A stretch of 6,539 nt of DNA from DASXTS01 sp036505275 (GTDB lineage Bacteria > Actinomycetota > Actinomycetes > Mycobacteriales > Pseudonocardiaceae): positions 1 to 6,539 of the forward strand of contig DASXTS010000258.1 in assembly GCA_036505275.1 (NCBI GenBank), in the 5' to 3' direction. Made by a program: the position numbers and the translations under genes. The notes under the pieces were generated by a model. That model made no database searches and had not been told where the DNA came from. It was given only the letters and a program-made list of their open reading frames with translations. Shown in pieces: positions 5,901-6,539 of the stretch (position 1 is the stretch's first letter; each line of letters opens with the position of its first letter).

Positions 5901-6396
5901 ATGTACGACTACCGCACGATCGTCGTCGGAACCGATGGCTCGCCGCTGGCTGCCCCGACGGTCGCACGGGCCGCGTGGCTCGCCACTCACAATGACGCCG
6001 ATCTGATCATCGTCTGCGCCTACTCCAAGCTCTCCCCCGGCAGAGGCGCGCAGCGTCGCTCCGCTCGGCGGTCCCGCCATCGGCCAGGTTCCCGGACGCG
6101 CGGCCGCCAGTGCGGCCATCGCCGCGGCCGTCGCCACGGCCCAGGAGCAGGGCGCGACCATCTCCGCCGCGCTCCTTGCCGACAGCGAGCCGGCGGCCGC
6201 GCTGCTGACAACGGCCAAGGAGAGAGCAGCCGACCTTGTCGTCGTCGGTGCACTCCGCGACACCAGCATCGCCGACCGGCTGCTCGGCTCGGTCGCCACG
6301 GAGGTGGTACGCCGCGCAGAATGCGAGGTGCTGGTCGTGCGGCCACGCGCTGAGGCGGCCGAACGTCCCCCGCCACAGGAACAGCCCGCTACCTGA
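5901..6396 (+). pseudogene. Universal stress protein (UspA family) interrupted by a one-base frameshift
   Basis: The ATG at 5901, 4 nt after GAGGGG, starts MYDYRTIVVGTDGSPLAAPT, a typical Usp N-terminus with the ATP-contacting Asp12. The frame carries on through DADLIIVCAYSKLSP and then turns into unrelated Arg-rich sequence. One frame over, from about 6037, Usp sequence continues (AEARSVAPLGGP, then ERAADLVVVGALRD, then IADRLLGSVATEVVRRAECE and VLVVRPR) to TGA at 6394-6396. The switch lies in the C5 run 6034-6038: with four Cs the gene would read through as LSPAEARS and give 164 residues, normal for a single-domain Usp. The nucleotide-binding loop G-2x-G-9x-G(S/T) is present as G116-AL-R119-9x-G129-S130, so its second glycine is Arg. 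Usp proteins bind ATP or other nucleotides and act in stress or dormancy. It could be a true pseudogene, a sequencing error in the homopolymer, or less likely a +1 programmed frameshift at CCC-G. Confidence 0.85.
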
Positions 6397-6539
6397 CCAC
6401 AGGACCGGAACGTCTGCGGTACGGCTCATCAGCCGCCAATCCGGGCGGCGGTGGATGTCCGTCATTCCTGCCCGGCATCGGCACGCCGAGCAAACGACGG
6501 GACCTTTGCCACGGCCAGTGCTGCGTTTGAAGTTCCAAC
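6397..6539. other. Window end, no supported gene; weak DosR-box-like motif
   Basis: After the Usp stop no family-like reading frame is visible in the remaining 143 bp on either strand. GGGACCTTTGCC at 6499-6510 loosely resembles the mycobacterial DosR dormancy-regulator site (palindromic GGGACT-N3-GTCCC core). It keeps the left half GGGAC, but the right half is poor. A stress-protein gene nearby gives it some plausibility; a gene beyond the right edge would be its target. Confidence 0.2.

Noticed and set aside
6007..6465. Minus-strand gene opposite the Usp region
   Set aside because: It is antisense to conserved Usp sequence in the corrected frame and its product is Arg/Gly-rich without motifs.

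Overview
The window is a GC-rich stretch from an actinobacterium. Strong G/C third-position bias, a trehalose-phosphate phosphatase, mycobacterial-style short tandem repeats between genes and a universal stress protein fragment make a Mycobacterium-like or related Corynebacteriales genome the best guess. This rests on style rather than on a diagnostic marker, so confidence is moderate. The window is ordinary accessory or metabolic chromosome: there is no phage, IS element, CRISPR, tRNA or rRNA that I can see.

Left part (1-1142): the first 84 codons of a trehalose-6-phosphate phosphatase run leftwards out of the window. Across a 99-bp gap, a classical NADP-type short-chain dehydrogenase/reductase (SDR) is transcribed rightwards. 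It ends in a GC-rich inverted repeat shared with the convergent LysR gene.

Middle (1143-3477): a LysR-type regulator faces left, divergent from a Bcr/CflA-type MFS drug-efflux pump across a gap of only 46 bp that contains a small palindrome. This is the classic layout of a LysR regulator controlling itself and its neighbouring pump. The regulator carries an unusual 9-bp minisatellite inside its effector-binding domain, encoding R-x-D/R-x-G tripeptides.

Right of centre (3478-5322): an intergenic spacer holds about four tandem 22-bp repeats and a palindromic hairpin. It is followed by a second, unrelated MFS exporter of the EntS-like / transmembrane secretion effector family (PF05977 type), with a C-terminal soluble ferredoxin-like domain.

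Right end (5323-6539): a decaying zone. A 267-bp gap with lower GC holds no recognisable gene. Next comes an AHSA1/SRPBCC gene broken by an in-frame stop with frameshift and truncated at its C-terminus. It abuts a universal stress protein gene interrupted by a single-base frameshift in a C5 run. The last 143 bp hold no supported gene, only a weak DosR-box-like motif. No new biological system is evident; the most notable signals are the two tandem-repeat loci and the adjacent pair of broken genes.
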